In this document: in pieces, positions 31,401 to 39,731 of the stretch | How positions within the stretch are numbered: position 1 is the first letter of the stretch | How the letters are laid out: each line of letters opens with the position of its first letter | From: Glycomyces artemisiae | GTDB taxonomy: Bacteria > Actinomycetota > Actinomycetes > Mycobacteriales > Micromonosporaceae | Reading direction: 5' to 3' | Assembly: GCF_003002955.1 (NCBI RefSeq) | Contig: NZ_PVTJ01000004.1 | Span: 124,001-188,000, forward strand | DNA length: 64,000 bases | Made by a program: the position numbers and the translations under genes | The notes under the pieces: generated by a model | What the model was told of the DNA's origin: nothing | The model's input: the letters and a program-made list of their open reading frames with translations, nothing else | Databases searched by the model: none

Positions 31401-31628
31401 TTCGGCGGTCACGGCGTTGAACTCGACGAGATTCACCATGTCGTCGGACTCGAACACCCGGTCCGCGAGGTCGTACAGGCGGAGGCCGGCGACCGCCACC
31501 AGGACGATGAGGGGCACGAGGAGGATCAGTCCCAGCTTGGACCGGATTCGCATGTCGGCGATGCGGGGCAGGCCGAGCGGTCCTCGTCGAGCCGCTGAAC
31601 CCGCACGGTTCGAGCTGCGCTTGCTCAC
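28431..31628 (-). CDS. Conservon sensor kinase-like protein (CvnA) with NIT-type sensor
   Basis: A 1065-residue membrane protein. A helix at about 29-48, a helical extracytoplasmic nitrate-sensing-type (NIT) region (about 55-340) and a second helix (about 343-368) lead to HAMP and a coiled coil with RRSQNLVDRLIGHLDHLE. The HATPase core has ELMDNATAFSPPESPV, VRIHDVGIGMPP and SRMMGLVVVARLA. A 400-residue disordered Pro-rich tail follows, carrying PIFREVESAWFK (to residue 884) and GLPKRRPMERLVPGAV (1013-1028). Such proteins bind ATP but often lack a clear phospho-acceptor His, and I see no classical H-box. GTG 31628 has AGGAGG 9 bases upstream. It is the first gene of the conservon. Confidence 0.92.
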   Translation of the reverse strand: MSKRSSNRAGSAARRGPLGLPRIADMRIRSKLGLILLVPLIVLVAVAGLRLYDLADRVFESDDMVNLVEFNAVTAELRYDLQVERSLLVTHLRIGDDHVADIDPAQYDEAAVAAQQAETDDALAQFNEKADGLPDVSDDISNRIDAVRTQYETLVQIRQAAADSPDGVSIDQTSRVYQRLVAELVTITDISSRIVNDPEIARNLQAIAAATTVLETLEEERSIAINVGNGKNFINNTRWQNFIAFAKLRETAEDEFKTVADRDEQLAFFFSPGGLNTGEAEAALTFENAAVNAGTAKPLEVNAAVIDSYNAILENGLDYINDESEQVLEDARADLNAQIFQLLLEAVLILAAFVIATVVALLIARNMATGLRRLREGALDVAHVSLPQAVAQMRDAETIGNRTPDEVAADTGAVIDIDQRDEIGNVAHSFNIVHTEAIRIAAEQAALRANVSQMFINLARRSQNLVDRLIGHLDHLERGEENPDRLAELFQLDHLATRMRRNDENLLVLAGADSTRQERYPAPVGDILQAAQSEVEQYTRIEFGSLEAEREIRPAAVNDLVHLIAELMDNATAFSPPESPVLVEAEQLRTAESPQGAIRVRIHDVGIGMPPAQIEDINRQLSESADVIDLASSRMMGLVVVARLAKRHEVHVELRPGEHRGTVAEVILGEAVLTEAKLPERGLRSGVPLNGSAPRGELLSGMESTGALPRVPESPAGLFDTAAPQAPHSPPPPQPTPPAWQPSAPPMPSRPNNAPPPVEPVTGEYPTQRQPQQSFQPPFPQSAPADEEPGFMFRPGGLADERKANGKVMEVTGEIVSSEHVALPKIQLEAWTPEPEPAPPSWPDVAAAPSGTEAPRAARRDRVSALDATTELPIFREVESAWFKAVTPAPKKVEEGAARVEDAPESSLRPAPAAEVADATSPRYADQSGAAESPAPAWDAAPPSPPQPTEGPTMQHTPAADESPAAAPGPERRRLTSPESDTGSYAWRTAADDGWSRVDNAFAETIDETTSVGLPKRRPMERLVPGAVEESQETVSAQKRNPEGIRGLLSAYHRGVQRGRGNDGN

Positions 31629-32190
31629 CTTGTCTAGCCTCCTGGGGTGGTCCTCTGTGTCAGACCGACGGGCCCGTGCCGGGCCGGGCTCGGTCTCGGG
31701 CCGACGGCGCGCGCCGGCTGCCGTCCTGCCGCCGGGGGCGGCGGGGGTTCGGCATGTGAAGCCCAGCAGATTCCATCATGACGAATCAGGGCGGCGAAAT
31801 CCAGGGGCGTACCGGAGTACTGAACTCGGCCCCGTTTCGCACCGAGTTACCGGGCGAATCTCAAGAAAGCCTGGTATTTCGGACACACGCCTACTCCGTA
31901 TTCGGCCGTCCGGCCAAGAAAAGCGACTACTTGGACGATGAGGCTCAGACCAACGGCCCCGTCCACAGAAAATCACCGCCGTCGATACATTGCGCGGCAG
32001 TGCGAGCACGGTCGGTAGCGACCGTTTCGCCACCTTAGTCCACTCACCCACCGCGTCCATGCGAGCACGCCTTCCGGACAGATCCTCCATATCCGCCGCC
32101 GCTTCCCGGACAACTCGCACTTCTTGTGCGACAGACTCCACCCCCCGTTGAGGCACCGTTGACCCACAACGCCTTCCAGGAGGTAACCCC
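31629..32190. other. 562-bp divergent region between the conservon and the MHYT genes
   Basis: No frame here has a credible start and family similarity. The middle part (about 31770-32000) is less GC-rich, with AT-containing pieces such as TGAACTCGG and AAGAAAAGCG, as expected for promoters of both transcripts. AGGAGGT at 32178-32184 is the ribosome binding site for the first MHYT gene. I cannot define the promoters. Confidence 0.5.
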
Positions 32191-32994
32191 ATGGACCCGC
32201 TCGCGGTCACCCTAGAGCACCACCACTTCACATACGGCTGGCTCAATCCGGCGATGGGCCTCGCCTTCGCCGCCGCCGGGTCCTTCCTCGGACTGACCGC
32301 CTCCCGCTACGCCCGCGCCGCCGCGACGCGGGGGTCGCGACTGCGCTGGACCCTCATGGCCTCCTTGGCCATCGGCGGGATCGGCATCTGGATGATGCAC
32401 TTCATCGCGATGATCGGCTTCACCGTCACCGGTGCGGACATCGCGTACGACCCCGCGCTCACCGCCCTGTCCTTCGGGCTCGCGGTGCTCGCCGTGGGGA
32501 CCGGGCTGTCCGTCTCGGGCGGCAGGCGCGCTGGCTGGCCGCGCCTGCTGCTCGGCGGGCTGCTCTGCGGCGCCGGCGTGGTCGGGATGCACTACACCGG
32601 CATGGCGGCGGTCGCGACGGGCGGGCGGGTCGTCTACGACCCGGTCCTCGTCGCGGCCTCCGCCGCCGTCGCGGTGGTGGCGTCCACGGTGGCGCTGCGC
32701 TTCACGGCGGTCGTGGACCGCCGCGGCTCGATGGCCCTGGCCGCGGCCGTCATGAGCGTCGCCGTCGTCGGCATGCACTACACCGGCATGGCCGCCGTCG
32801 AGGTCGAGGGCCCGGCGCGGGGGAACGTCGCGGGGATCAGCCCGCTGATCCTCCTGCTTCCCATCATGCTGTTGGCGCTCATCGCGATCGTGGGCATGGT
32901 GTTCGGCGTCCTGGCCTCGCCGAACCTCGACCGCGTCGACCGAAATGACCGTCCTAGTGCAACTGTCCGTCTTGCGGATGCAGCCGGACAGTAG
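32191..32994 (+). CDS. MHYT-domain integral membrane sensor (first copy)
   Basis: A 267-residue protein with about seven membrane helices. It has the MHYT pattern three times: MMHFIAM, MHYTGMAAV and MHYTGMAAV, placed near the outer face of successive helix pairs. The conserved Met, His and Tyr residues have been proposed to hold copper and sense O2, CO or NO; that is literature inference, not shown here. There is no GGDEF, EAL or kinase output domain, so it must act through a partner. Just 80 bp separate it from a paralogue on the same strand, and it sits beside the conservon. Confidence 0.88.
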   Translation: MDPLAVTLEHHHFTYGWLNPAMGLAFAAAGSFLGLTASRYARAAATRGSRLRWTLMASLAIGGIGIWMMHFIAMIGFTVTGADIAYDPALTALSFGLAVLAVGTGLSVSGGRRAGWPRLLLGGLLCGAGVVGMHYTGMAAVATGGRVVYDPVLVAASAAVAVVASTVALRFTAVVDRRGSMALAAAVMSVAVVGMHYTGMAAVEVEGPARGNVAGISPLILLLPIMLLALIAIVGMVFGVLASPNLDRVDRNDRPSATVRLADAAGQ

Positions 32995-33074
32995 TCGTAT
33001 AGGTTTCAAACCGCGCAGATCCCAATCGCGCAACATTCCGGATACGGGCATCTGCCTGAGGAGGAAGACCACTG

Positions 33075-34154
33075 ATGGAACATGTGAGTCACTTCACTTA
33101 TGGGTGGATCAACCCGATCATGTCGTTCGGGTTCGCCTTCGCGGGATCGATCCTCGCGCTGATGTGCATGACGCAGGCGCGCAGCCAGGACGGCACGGTG
33201 AAGGCGGCCCGCAAGCGCGTCCAGTGGATCGCCCTCGCCTCGTTCTCCTTGGGCGCCACGGCGATCTGGATGATGCACTTCACGGCCATGATCGGCTTCA
33301 AGGTCGTCGAGTCCGACATCGCCTACGACCCCCTCAAGACCTTCCTGAGCCTCGTCGCCTCCGTCGGCTCCGTGTTCTTCGGCCTCCTGGTCGCGGGCAC
33401 CGGCAGCCGCGGCACCGTCGGCAAGATCCTCATCGCCGGACCGCTCACCGGCCTCGGCGTCGTCGTCATGCACTACTCGGGCATGGCCGCGATCAACGTC
33501 TCCGGCCACATCACCCACGACCAGACCTACTTCATCGCCTCGGTCGTCATCGCGGTCGTCGCCGCGACCGCGGCCCTGTTCTGCGGCATGTACCTCGAAG
33601 GCTGGAAGTGGCACACCGCCGCGGCCGTGGTCATGGCGATCGCGGTGTGCGGCATGCACTACACGGGCATGGCCGGCGTCCGCGTCACGCTCTACAACCA
33701 GGGCCGCGACACCGTCGAGGGCATCGACCCGATCATGCTGATCCTCCCGATCCTCGGCGTCGCGACCCTCGGCATCATCGTGCTCCTGTTCGCGCTCATG
33801 GGGACCACGCCGAAGACCGTCAGCCGCCGCGAGCAGCTCGGCATCCACGTCGACGACGACGAGCCCCTCCCCACCGCCACCGGTGCCATCCAGGTCGACC
33901 GCACCCGCGCGCAGCAGCGGCAGCAGGACCGCCCCCGCACTCCGGGCCGCGTCCGCAACCGCACCGAGCGCACCGCGGGCTACGTCCCCGACCAGCGCCC
34001 CGCCACCGCCCCGATCCCCGCTCCCCAAGGCCACGACGACATCCCGCGCATCGTCCCCGACCACCCGCGCCCGCAGCGCTCCTTCCAGCAGGCCGACCTC
34101 GACGTCACCGCCGAACGCTACGGAGCCGCCCGCAACAACGGCCGCGGCCACTGA
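33075..34154 (+). CDS. MHYT-domain integral membrane sensor (second copy) with long cytoplasmic tail
   Basis: A 359-residue paralogue of the upstream protein, opening with HFTYGWINPIMSFGFAFAGS and showing MMHFTAMIGF, MHYSGMAAI and MHYTGMAGV. After the last helix (about residue 245) it has a 100-residue Arg/Pro/Gln-rich cytoplasmic tail absent from the first copy and probably disordered, a possible docking arm. AGGAGGAAG precedes ATG 33075. A 16-bp terminator follows the stop, so the two MHYT genes may form a transcription unit. Confidence 0.88.
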   Translation: MEHVSHFTYGWINPIMSFGFAFAGSILALMCMTQARSQDGTVKAARKRVQWIALASFSLGATAIWMMHFTAMIGFKVVESDIAYDPLKTFLSLVASVGSVFFGLLVAGTGSRGTVGKILIAGPLTGLGVVVMHYSGMAAINVSGHITHDQTYFIASVVIAVVAATAALFCGMYLEGWKWHTAAAVVMAIAVCGMHYTGMAGVRVTLYNQGRDTVEGIDPIMLILPILGVATLGIIVLLFALMGTTPKTVSRREQLGIHVDDDEPLPTATGAIQVDRTRAQQRQQDRPRTPGRVRNRTERTAGYVPDQRPATAPIPAPQGHDDIPRIVPDHPRPQRSFQQADLDVTAERYGAARNNGRGH

Positions 34155-34176
34155 CGCCCGCACCACGTCAAGCAGC

Positions 34177-34212
34177 GCGACGGCCCCCGCTCATCCGAGC
34201 GGGGGCCGTCGC
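34177..34212. terminator. Strong terminator after the MHYT pair
   Basis: A 16-bp perfect stem (34177-34192 with 34197-34212) with loop ATCC. Confidence 0.85.
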
Positions 34213-34355
34213 GCGCTACACCTTATATATATGCGCGGCTACGCACCGTCGATTTCCTGCGCCCGACCGAGTTTCGGTGTACCACACGATCAGTGACGAG
34301 CCGATACCATGAGGTTCAGTGCAAATGATCCCGATTCACCCCCGGAGGTCCCGTC

Positions 34356-34685
34356 GTGGCCCAACGGATCCTCGATCCCGCATACCTGGAAGCCTTCCGA
34401 GACGAGCTGGTGAACCGGCTCAACCATGTGACGACCTTGACCGAGATGCTGCTGCCCGGCCAAGTACTCGGTTACGAGCCCGGCTTCGGACTGCTCGAAT
34501 CGTCGCAGGACGCCAGGCGCTACTACAAGGACGCGCACGAGGAGGTCTGGAACAACCTCCAGAAGCTCCGGCAGGACCTGTACGGCGCGATCGTGACGAT
34601 CAACGACGCCATGGGACTCCACATGGAGTCCGAAGAGTTGAACGTCAACCACCTGAACACCGCCGGCTCGACCGACGACAGCTAG
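34356..34685 (+). CDS. Small helical protein of a type VII secretion-associated cassette
   Basis: A 109-residue, mainly alpha-helical protein (PAYLEAFRDELVNRLNHVTTL and DARRYYKDAHEEVWNNLQKL suggest two helices with a break at the Gly/Pro region), of the size of WXG100/EspC-like proteins. There is no clean WXG turn, so membership is by context: it is followed 12 bp later by a lipoprotein and then by a WXG-type protein. GTG 34356 has GGAGGTC upstream. It may be a co-secreted partner or chaperone. No EccC, EccD or other secretion component is in the window. Confidence 0.7.
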   Translation: MAQRILDPAYLEAFRDELVNRLNHVTTLTEMLLPGQVLGYEPGFGLLESSQDARRYYKDAHEEVWNNLQKLRQDLYGAIVTINDAMGLHMESEELNVNHLNTAGSTDDS

Positions 34686-34697
34686 GAATCCGTCACC

Positions 34698-35408
34698 ATG
34701 AACCGATTCGCCAAGACCTGCACCGCCGCTGTCGCAGCCGGACTCCTCTTGTCCGCCTGCAACACCGGGGCGGACGCCTCCGACGACGGCTCGGACGCCG
34801 CAGCCGAGAATCCCGTGTACGCGGCGATGTCCGCCTGGAACGTCTGCGAGATCCTGGGGAACCTCCAGCCGATCACCGACGAGATGGCCATCGAGGGCTG
34901 GGGCGGGACCAACGCCGAAGGTGGCGAACCAGGACCTTCGGAGCTGGGCAACACCTTCGACCCGGACGCCATGGGCTGCGGAAGCCTGCTCAACATCACC
35001 AGCGGCGGCGACTACGTGAACTTCGGCGGCGGCGGCGAGCTCAAAGTCAAGCTCGTGCCCACCGAGAGCGCCGACCAGGCCGCCTCGGCGTACGAGGAGC
35101 GCGCGGCCGCAGCCCAGTCGAGCGGGTCCGGGGGCGAAGGCCTCGTCGAACTGCCGCTCGAAGGCGGCTGGGACCAGGGAGTCCTCTACGGGTGGACCGG
35201 CAGCGCCAACGCCCACTACCTGGAGGTCATCGGCCAGAGCGGCCAGTGGGTCCTCCACATCCAGCTGAACTACGACCACAACTTCGGCGAGGAGGACGGC
35301 GAACCCGCCTACTCGTTCACCAGCGACGAACTCGAAGAGTGGTTCGCCGGGACCTACGCGGCAGAGGTCGAGCAGACCGTGAACGCGAAGATAGCGGAGG
35401 TGCAGTGA
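34698..35408 (+). CDS. Lipoprotein of the secretion-associated cassette (possibly DUF3558-like)
   Basis: A 236-residue protein with a lipoprotein signal: basic MNRFAKTCTAAVAAGLLLSAC, with lipobox LLSAC and the lipidated Cys at 21. The mature part is acidic, has a Cys in NVCEIL and another in MGCGSLLN, and alternates strands and helices, reminiscent of DUF3558 lipoproteins. It would sit on the outer face of the membrane. The gene starts 12 bp after the small helical protein and ends 2 bp before the next start, in one operon. Confidence 0.8.
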   Translation: MNRFAKTCTAAVAAGLLLSACNTGADASDDGSDAAAENPVYAAMSAWNVCEILGNLQPITDEMAIEGWGGTNAEGGEPGPSELGNTFDPDAMGCGSLLNITSGGDYVNFGGGGELKVKLVPTESADQAASAYEERAAAAQSSGSGGEGLVELPLEGGWDQGVLYGWTGSANAHYLEVIGQSGQWVLHIQLNYDHNFGEEDGEPAYSFTSDELEEWFAGTYAAEVEQTVNAKIAEVQ

Positions 35409-35410
35409 CC

Positions 35411-37021
35411 ATGGGCGACATCGAATTCGCCGGTGAAACTTACGGAGGCGTGACCGGCCAGGAGGAGATCAGCGGCCAGGACGCCTCCGCGAACGCGGTG
35501 TACCGCAACCGGACGCCCTGCTCGAACTCCAGCTGCACCAACACGAACACGACCTTCGAAGAGGCCTGGATCAAGCTCGTGTCCGCGATCCCCGTCACCG
35601 GGCAGGTCCAGCGGTTCACCTGCGTCGCCGCGGGCACCGCCGCCCCTACCCCTGAAGAGGTCCGGGGACTGGTCGCGCAGGTGCGCCCCATGAACGAGGA
35701 CGATCTCGCGCTTCGGGAGATCTCCCGGCACTGGATCGAGTTCAACCAGCAGTTCGCACTCGACGAGAACGAAGGCGTCGCGAAGGTCCTCGACCAGAAG
35801 CTCACCGAGCTGGCGAACGGCTGGCAGGGCGAGGACTTCGACGCGTTCGCCGAGCAGATGGAGACAGTCTTCGCGAACTGCGCCCAGATCCAGGCCGACA
35901 TCGGCGACAACACCTCCGGCCTCATCGGGCTCCTGGAGTTCAAGGCCGAGGAGATCTTCGCCCTCCAGGGCGGCGAGTCGTACGAACTCCCCTACCCCGC
36001 GCCGCAGTACTGGGTCGAGGACGAGGGCGGCCTCTTCTCCGACCCGACGGTGCACCACCGGGTCCCCTTCAAGGACGGCGACTGCGAGATCACCGACGGA
36101 TGCTCGTGGGACGGCGAGGACGACTCCGCCAACCGCGCCATGGAACTCGGCGGGTTCGACGGCGACTACGCCAACGAGCTCGGCCAGTACGTGACCGACC
36201 AGACCGAGCGCCACCTCGCACGGCTCAAGCGGGAGCACCCGGAGGCCACCGAGGAGGAGCTGCGCCCCCAGGCCGAGCAGCTCGCCACCCAAGACGGCGA
36301 TGAGCGCGCGAAGCGCGACTACGACGCCGGTTCCCAGGATTTCCAATCGCGCGCGGCCGAGCAGAACGACACCGTCCTGGCTCGCTGGGAAGACGCCGAG
36401 ATAGCCGCCCAGGAGTTCACACCCTCCGTGGAGACCGTGCAGGACACCACCTTCCGCGAATCGGGCGCCGACCTCGACAGCGGCGGGTACTCGCCGCCCA
36501 GCGGCGGGGACTTCAACGGCTCCCCGACCAGTACCGGGTCGAGCGGGATGACCCCGCCGCCGACCACGACCAAGTTCGGGGAGGGGACGACCACCTCAAC
36601 GGTGCCATCCTGGTCCCCCGACGACGCCGGGAGCGATGACGACCCGTCGGGCGGTCTCGCCGGTGGCGGGCTGGGGTCGGGCGGGTTGCCCGGGGGTGGC
36701 GCCGGTGGCGGGCTGCCAGGTGGTGGTGCCGGTGGCGGCGTCGGCGGCGGGATCGGTTCCGGGATGGGGCTGTTCGGGCCCGCGGCCGGAGGCGGTGCCG
36801 GGACCGGTGCTGGCGCGAAAGCCGGTGGGGCCGGGCTCGGGAAGGGCCAGGGGCTGTTCGGGAAGACCGCGGGCGGCGCCGGGATGATGGCCGGCGGTGC
36901 GGGCGGAAGGCCCGGTGCCGCAGGCGATGAGGACGGTGAAGGCCAGGAGACGTGGCTGACCGAGGACGAGGACGTCTGGGGTCTGGCCCGGTTCGAGGAC
37001 GAGAACGACCCGCTTGCGTGA
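35411..37021 (+). CDS. WXG/PPE-like substrate candidate with glycine-rich region and WLTEDEDVWG end
   Basis: A 536-residue protein. An N-terminal helical domain contains a WXG-type turn (LANGWQGEDFDAF), a central acidic part is charged and helical, then a Pro/Thr linker and a Gly-rich stretch (about 410-500, repeats of GGLPGGGAGG) lead to the C-terminus ETWLTEDEDVWGLARFEDEN. That end is typical of large actinobacterial type VII secretion-associated proteins. ATG 35411 is preferred (GGAGG 9 bases upstream); an in-frame GTG at 35405 overlapping the upstream stop is the alternative. It is probably an exported partner of the two preceding genes. It could also be a membrane-associated adaptor. Confidence 0.78.
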   Translation: MGDIEFAGETYGGVTGQEEISGQDASANAVYRNRTPCSNSSCTNTNTTFEEAWIKLVSAIPVTGQVQRFTCVAAGTAAPTPEEVRGLVAQVRPMNEDDLALREISRHWIEFNQQFALDENEGVAKVLDQKLTELANGWQGEDFDAFAEQMETVFANCAQIQADIGDNTSGLIGLLEFKAEEIFALQGGESYELPYPAPQYWVEDEGGLFSDPTVHHRVPFKDGDCEITDGCSWDGEDDSANRAMELGGFDGDYANELGQYVTDQTERHLARLKREHPEATEEELRPQAEQLATQDGDERAKRDYDAGSQDFQSRAAEQNDTVLARWEDAEIAAQEFTPSVETVQDTTFRESGADLDSGGYSPPSGGDFNGSPTSTGSSGMTPPPTTTKFGEGTTTSTVPSWSPDDAGSDDDPSGGLAGGGLGSGGLPGGGAGGGLPGGGAGGGVGGGIGSGMGLFGPAAGGGAGTGAGAKAGGAGLGKGQGLFGKTAGGAGMMAGGAGGRPGAAGDEDGEGQETWLTEDEDVWGLARFEDENDPLA

Positions 37022-37094
37022 CTGCACAACCACCTGACCACACGACCACATGACCGCATGACCACACGACCTGATGCTGTGCGGCCTCATGATG

Positions 37095-37136
37095 CGATCG
37101 GGCCCCCTTGCACTGGCGCGCAAGGGGGCCCGATCG
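37095..37136. terminator. Terminator after the secretion-associated cassette
   Basis: A 17-bp perfect stem (37095-37111 with 37120-37136) with an 8-base loop, between convergent genes. Just before it, 37030-37070 has short degenerate repeats of the type TGACCACACGACCACA. Confidence 0.85.
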
Positions 37137-37155
37137 GTGTCAGGCGGAGAAGTCC

Positions 37156-38133
37156 TCAGACTCCCGCGTACGAGTGCAGGCCGCCGAACACGAGGTTCAC
37201 GGCGGTCAGGTTGAAGAGCATGACCGCGTAGCCGAGGATCGCGATCCAGGGGGCGTTGGCCTTGGCGGAGCGGCCGGAGACGCGCGCGTGCAGGTAGGCG
37301 GCGTAGACGACCCAGGCGATGAAGGCCCAGACCTCCTTGGGGTCCCAGTTCCAGTAGCGGCCCCACGCGAGGTGGGCCCACACCGATCCGGCGATGATGC
37401 CGAAGGTGAGGAGCGGGAACGCGAAGACGTGGATCTTGAACGTCAAGCGCTCCAAGGCGGTCGCGTCGGGGAGGCGCTCGGCGATGTTGACGGGGAAGCG
37501 GACCGGCTTGCCGTCGGAGACGCGGCGGTCGTGGGCGCGCTTGAGGAGGTGGAGGATCGCGAAGACGCAGCCGATGAGGAGGATGCCGGAGGCGCAGATG
37601 GCGGCGGTGACGTGGATGATGATCCAGTACGAGTCGAGGGCGGGGACCAGCGGTCCGGCCTCGGTGTAGACGCGGACCGAGGTGCCGAGGACCATCGTGA
37701 CGGCGAAGGTCGCGAAGAGGCCGAGGCGGCGCGGGACCGAGCCGCGGGTGACGAGGATCAGCCAGGTCGTCATGCCCGCCAGGGCGACGCCGACGGTGTA
37801 CTCGAACATGTTGCCCCACGGCCACCGTCCGGTGTAGACGACCCGGACGACGATGCTCGCGAGGAGCGCGGCGGTGCCGAGGAACGTCAGGACGAGGCCG
37901 AGGCGGCCCGCGCCGCGGGCGGCCGCGGGGCTGATGGGGGCTTCGGTCGGCGCCTCGTCGGAGGCGTCGGCGTCAGCGTCGATACCGCCTCCGCCGCCGG
38001 AGGCGACGAGGGCCTTGGCGCGCTTGGGGGCGCGCTTGTCGAAGGCGTATTCGACGGCGTAGGAGAACATCGCCGCCGCGTAGACGACGATGGTCGCGAC
38101 GAACAGGGCGTTCGCGACTTCGGCACCGGTCAT
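37156..38133 (-). CDS. ccsB: Cytochrome c biogenesis protein CcsB (ResC)
   Basis: A 325-residue membrane protein of the system II haem-handling complex. The tryptophan-rich WWD-type motif WAHLAWGRYWNWDPKEVWAF and conserved histidines (for example HVTAAI, FKIHVF) are the haem-binding elements. An N-terminal insert (about 45-70) is acidic. With ResB it exports haem and attaches it to CXXCH apocytochromes outside the membrane. The ATG overlaps the resB stop (ATGA). Last gene of the run. Confidence 0.95.
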   Translation of the reverse strand: MTGAEVANALFVATIVVYAAAMFSYAVEYAFDKRAPKRAKALVASGGGGGIDADADASDEAPTEAPISPAAARGAGRLGLVLTFLGTAALLASIVVRVVYTGRWPWGNMFEYTVGVALAGMTTWLILVTRGSVPRRLGLFATFAVTMVLGTSVRVYTEAGPLVPALDSYWIIIHVTAAICASGILLIGCVFAILHLLKRAHDRRVSDGKPVRFPVNIAERLPDATALERLTFKIHVFAFPLLTFGIIAGSVWAHLAWGRYWNWDPKEVWAFIAWVVYAAYLHARVSGRSAKANAPWIAILGYAVMLFNLTAVNLVFGGLHSYAGV

Positions 38134-39731
38134 TGGTCACTCCTGTCGGTACTTGGTCCCGGCGGCTCGTAGTCGGGAGCGATCGCGGCGGTGAGCTCGT
38201 CGCACTCCTCGTCGAGGCCGTCGAAGTCGTTGCGGTTGAGGCCGGCGGTCTCGACGGTGCCGTCGGGGTTCCACCGGATCCAGTAGCGCCTGCGGCGCAC
38301 GGCGAGCCCCGGCAGGAGGCCGAGGAGCAGCAGGACCGCGCCCGCGAGGACGACGGGCCCGCCGGGGTCGTGGCGGACCTGGAGGACCGCGTACTGCTCC
38401 ACGCCGTCGAAGGTGAGGGTCGTCCCGTCGGGGAGGGTCATGGCGTCGCCGACGCCGATGACCTCGACGTCGTCGTTGACCTGCTCCAGCTCGCCCGAGG
38501 CGATCTGGTCCTCGTTGATCGAGTACACCGACTCGGGCAGGCCGTCGCCCAGGCCCAGGTCGCCGGTGTACGCGGTGAGCGCGAGCACCGGGTTGTTCAG
38601 CTCGGGGTCGGAGCCCAGGAGCATCGCGGTCGAGTCATCGAAGGTGGGCACGAGGATCGCGTCGAAGCCGACCTCGGCGTCCGGGTCGACCGCGCCGGTG
38701 GCGGGGTCGACGTTCACGTCGGGGAACTTGAACGCGCCCTCGGAGTTCAGGGCCGCGTCCATCGACAGGAACTCCTGGTGGAGCGTCTGGGTCTGCCCGT
38801 AGCGGTCGGTGTAGGTGACGACGGCGGTGTAGCCGTGGCCGATGAGGAAGACGTTGGTGCCGTCGATGTTCAGCGGGTGGTTGACCTTGAGGTCGTACTC
38901 GCCGGACTCGACTTCGCCGCCGTCGCCGGTGGTCTCGTAGGTGACGTCGGCGTCGAAGGCGGTGGGCCCGCCGTTGGTGAACTCGGCGTCGAACTCGTCG
39001 AGGGTGACGCAGAACTGCGGGAGGTCGGTCTCGTCGACCCACGCGCCGAGCCCGTACTCGTCGTACTGCTGGAGGTTGTTGCAGTACGCCTTGTCCTCGG
39101 AGAGGATGCGGTTCCCGTACCAGCTCATGAGGCTCCCGGCGGCGACGCCGACGAGCACGAAGATGATCGAGGTGTGGAACAGCAGGTTCCCGGTCTCGCG
39201 CAGGTAGCCCTTCTCCGCGGCGATGACGACGGTGCCGTCCTCGTGCTCGCGCACCTCGGTGCGCCAGCGCCGCTGCTTGAGGACGGCGCGGGCGCGGGTT
39301 TGGTTGGCGTCGGCCCCGGCGTCGAGGACGCGGTGGTACGGGAGGATCGACATGCGCTGCGGGGCGTCGGGGACCTTGGCGCGCAGGGCTTTCCAGTGGA
39401 CGCGGAGGCGCGGGACGATGCAGCCGACGAGGCTGATCATGAGCAGCAGGTAGATCGCGGAGAACCACGGCGAGGTGTAGACGTCGAAGGCCCACAGGCG
39501 GTCGAGCCACGGCGCGAGGTCGGGGTGCTCGTCGAAGTAGGCGGTGACGTCGACGGTGCTGATGGACCGCTGCGGGAACGTGGACCCGGGGATCGCGGCG
39601 AGCGCGAGCGCGAGGAGGAGGATGAGCGCGGTGCGCATGGCGGTGAGCTGGTGCCACCAGCGGCGCCAGAACGCGCGGAAGCGCTTGGCGGCCTTGGGTT
39701 TGCGCGGCTGGGAGGTGAGGGTGGCGGTCAC
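38130..39731 (-). CDS. resB: Cytochrome c biogenesis protein ResB
   Basis: A 533-residue partner of CcsB. Helices lie near residues 32-48 (MRTALILLLALALAAI), about 90-108 and 165-185, with a large extracytoplasmic domain (about 200-455) and a final helix (VVLAGAVLLLLGLLPGLAV). The FPQRS and LLFHTSIIFVLVG segments are family typical. GTG 39731 overlaps the ccdA stop (GTGA); the long open frame upstream is a shadow. Together with CcsB it forms the haem lyase. Confidence 0.94.
   Translation of the reverse strand: MTATLTSQPRKPKAAKRFRAFWRRWWHQLTAMRTALILLLALALAAIPGSTFPQRSISTVDVTAYFDEHPDLAPWLDRLWAFDVYTSPWFSAIYLLLMISLVGCIVPRLRVHWKALRAKVPDAPQRMSILPYHRVLDAGADANQTRARAVLKQRRWRTEVREHEDGTVVIAAEKGYLRETGNLLFHTSIIFVLVGVAAGSLMSWYGNRILSEDKAYCNNLQQYDEYGLGAWVDETDLPQFCVTLDEFDAEFTNGGPTAFDADVTYETTGDGGEVESGEYDLKVNHPLNIDGTNVFLIGHGYTAVVTYTDRYGQTQTLHQEFLSMDAALNSEGAFKFPDVNVDPATGAVDPDAEVGFDAILVPTFDDSTAMLLGSDPELNNPVLALTAYTGDLGLGDGLPESVYSINEDQIASGELEQVNDDVEVIGVGDAMTLPDGTTLTFDGVEQYAVLQVRHDPGGPVVLAGAVLLLLGLLPGLAVRRRRYWIRWNPDGTVETAGLNRNDFDGLDEECDELTAAIAPDYEPPGPSTDRSDQ

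Noticed and set aside
31776..32246. A 156-codon minus-strand frame in the conservon-MHYT divergent region
   Set aside because: No ribosome binding site or family similarity, and it overlaps the start of the first MHYT gene in antisense.
36660..36910. CRISPR-like or tandem DNA repeats
   Set aside because: The repeats encode a Gly-rich protein region (GGLPGGGAGG); spacing and sequence are irregular and in frame.
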